Assembly: GCA_026874595.1 (NCBI GenBank)
Contig: CM049320.1
Coordinates: 19,108,988-19,172,987 of the forward strand
Direction of reading: 5' to 3'
DNA length: 64,000 nucleotides
From: Sipunculus nudus
Lineage: Eukaryota; Annelida; Sipuncula; Golfingiida; Sipunculidae
Shown here piece by piece: positions 62,940 through 64,000 of the stretch (positions within the stretch are counted from its first letter, which is position 1; each line of letters starts with the position of its first letter). Below the pieces are notes generated by a model that was not told the origin of the DNA, did not search any database, and worked only from the letters and a program-made list of their open reading frames with translations. The translations under genes were made by a program, and so were the position numbers.

Positions 62940-64000
62940 GAGCTTTCTGGAAACGAACGCGGAGGAACCCGGTCAAAAACATAGTATCCACAAAACTTAG
63001 TTTTGGAGGGTACAAAAATACAGGTGGCTCCACCAGTCTGCAGAAACTAGTAAAAACACTTACAAACATCAATATCCATGCAAAGAATCATGGTGATCTC
63101 CCCATTAGTTGTTCAGATACTTCAGCTTTTGTATCAATTTGTCAATTATTCTGAGGGATACTTCGGAGTCCTATAGCTTGAAGGATATGGGTAACAGAGA
63201 CCTAATTTTAAGTTTTCATGGGCCTTCTTGCATGACAAGAATGAAGATTCTAGGTCCAGTTGTTGCGATTTGTACCCTGTTTACAGATAACCACATCTTT
63301 AAAGGTATCAAAAAAAGAGAAAAAAAATCGGAAAAAAATTGAAAAAAAAAGAGAGTTGGCGCACCCAGTCTGCAGAAACTGATGGAACAGGTCATGATCA
63401 ATATGTATGCCGAAAATCATGACCATCAGTGTTGTAGTTATTGAGATACTGCAGTTTTTGTATCAAATTTTCCATTATTCTGGGGGGTAATTTGGAGCCA
63501 TACAGCTTAAAGAATATGGGTAACAGAGACCTAATTTCAGGTTTCCATGGAGACTTTTCATGGGTCTCCCTGTGTGTCAAGAATGAAGATTCTAGGTCCA
63601 GTTTTAATGATTTGTGCCCTGTTAACAGATGTTCATAACTTTAAAGGTCTCAAAAATAGAGAAAAAATTCGTAAAAAAACCCGAACAAATACAGGTGGTG
63701 CCACCAGTCTGCAGAAACTGATGAAACACTCCATGATCAATTTCCATGAAAACAATTATGGTGATTTCTGCATTAGTTGTTCAGATACTTCAGCTTTTGT
63801 ATCAAATTTTTCATTATTCTGAGCTGTACTTTGGAGTGCCATAGCTCAAAGGATATGGGTAACAGAGACCTAATTTCAAGTGTCCATGGAGACTTATCAT
63901 GGGTCTCCCTGTGTGTCAACAATGAAGATTCTAGGTCCAGTCCTTACGATTTGTACCCTGTTGACAGATAACTACATCCTGAAAGGTCTCGAAAATAGAG
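62940..64000 (+). repeat. ~330-bp tandem array, continuing beyond the window
   Basis: The block TAACAGAGACCTAATTT recurs at about 63193, 63522 and 63861 (329 and 339 bp apart), with GAAGATTCTAGGTCCAGT, CCACCAGTCTGCAGAAACT and TTAGTTGTTCAGATACT in each unit. It is the same family and orientation as 4830-5800 and runs off the right edge. Confidence 0.93.

Noticed and set aside
1-64000. CRISPR array, bacterial operons or phage
   Set aside because: No short regularly spaced direct repeats with unique spacers and no bacterial gene structure; intron-bearing exons and SINEs indicate an animal genome.

Overview
The window looks like animal nuclear DNA from an intron-rich, AT-rich genome, most likely a bivalve mollusc (inference). 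Support comes from small exons with consensus GT/AG borders, about twenty long (TA)n microsatellites, repeats full of AGGTCA-type half-sites, tRNA-derived SINEs, hAT-like MITEs, a DIRS-type tyrosine-recombinase retrotransposon, and secreted PAN / C-type-lectin-like genes next to a caspase. No long single-exon gene is present. Most gene content below was rebuilt exon by exon from splice signals, phase and family motifs, so it is a model and not transcript evidence.

Layout. 1-15 kb: low gene density; a decayed kringle-like exon (minus), a short Psq/pogo-type helix-turn-helix fragment (minus), an unrecognised well-formed exon at 3190-3414 (minus), a ~330-bp repeat array, two hAT-like MITEs and an AGGTCA-rich repeat. 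15.9-18.1 kb: minus-strand exons of a gene with two C-type lectin-like domains (CTLDs), all joined in phase 1. 18.3-39.1 kb: three diverged copies (A, B, C) of a segmental duplication. Copies B and C carry a minus-strand signal-peptide exon and a following exon; in C the signal-peptide frame is stopped. 29.2-33.4 kb, between B and C: a degenerate DIRS-like element (gag, RT, RNase H, tyrosine recombinase) on the minus strand.

41.5-52.2 kb: a tandem pair of plus-strand genes, each with a PAN-like domain, a short sushi-like linker and a CTLD-like domain. The downstream copy is an intact five-exon model of 273 residues. The upstream copy is a pseudogene with a frameshift, three lost splice sites and a lost invariant cysteine. 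56.6-60.9 kb: the 3' four exons of a caspase (minus), with catalytic His and Cys; its 5' exons lie beyond the window. Its introns and flanks hold a 145-bp tandem repeat with DR1-type motifs, a tRNA-derived SINE and other dispersed repeats. 61.5-64 kb: two tandem arrays (~278 bp with GGTGGCGCCACC palindromes, then ~330 bp). The 330-bp family also occurs at 4.8-5.8 kb.

Together the genes suggest an expanding and decaying cluster of secreted recognition proteins beside an apoptosis protease. A shared pathway is not shown by the sequence.
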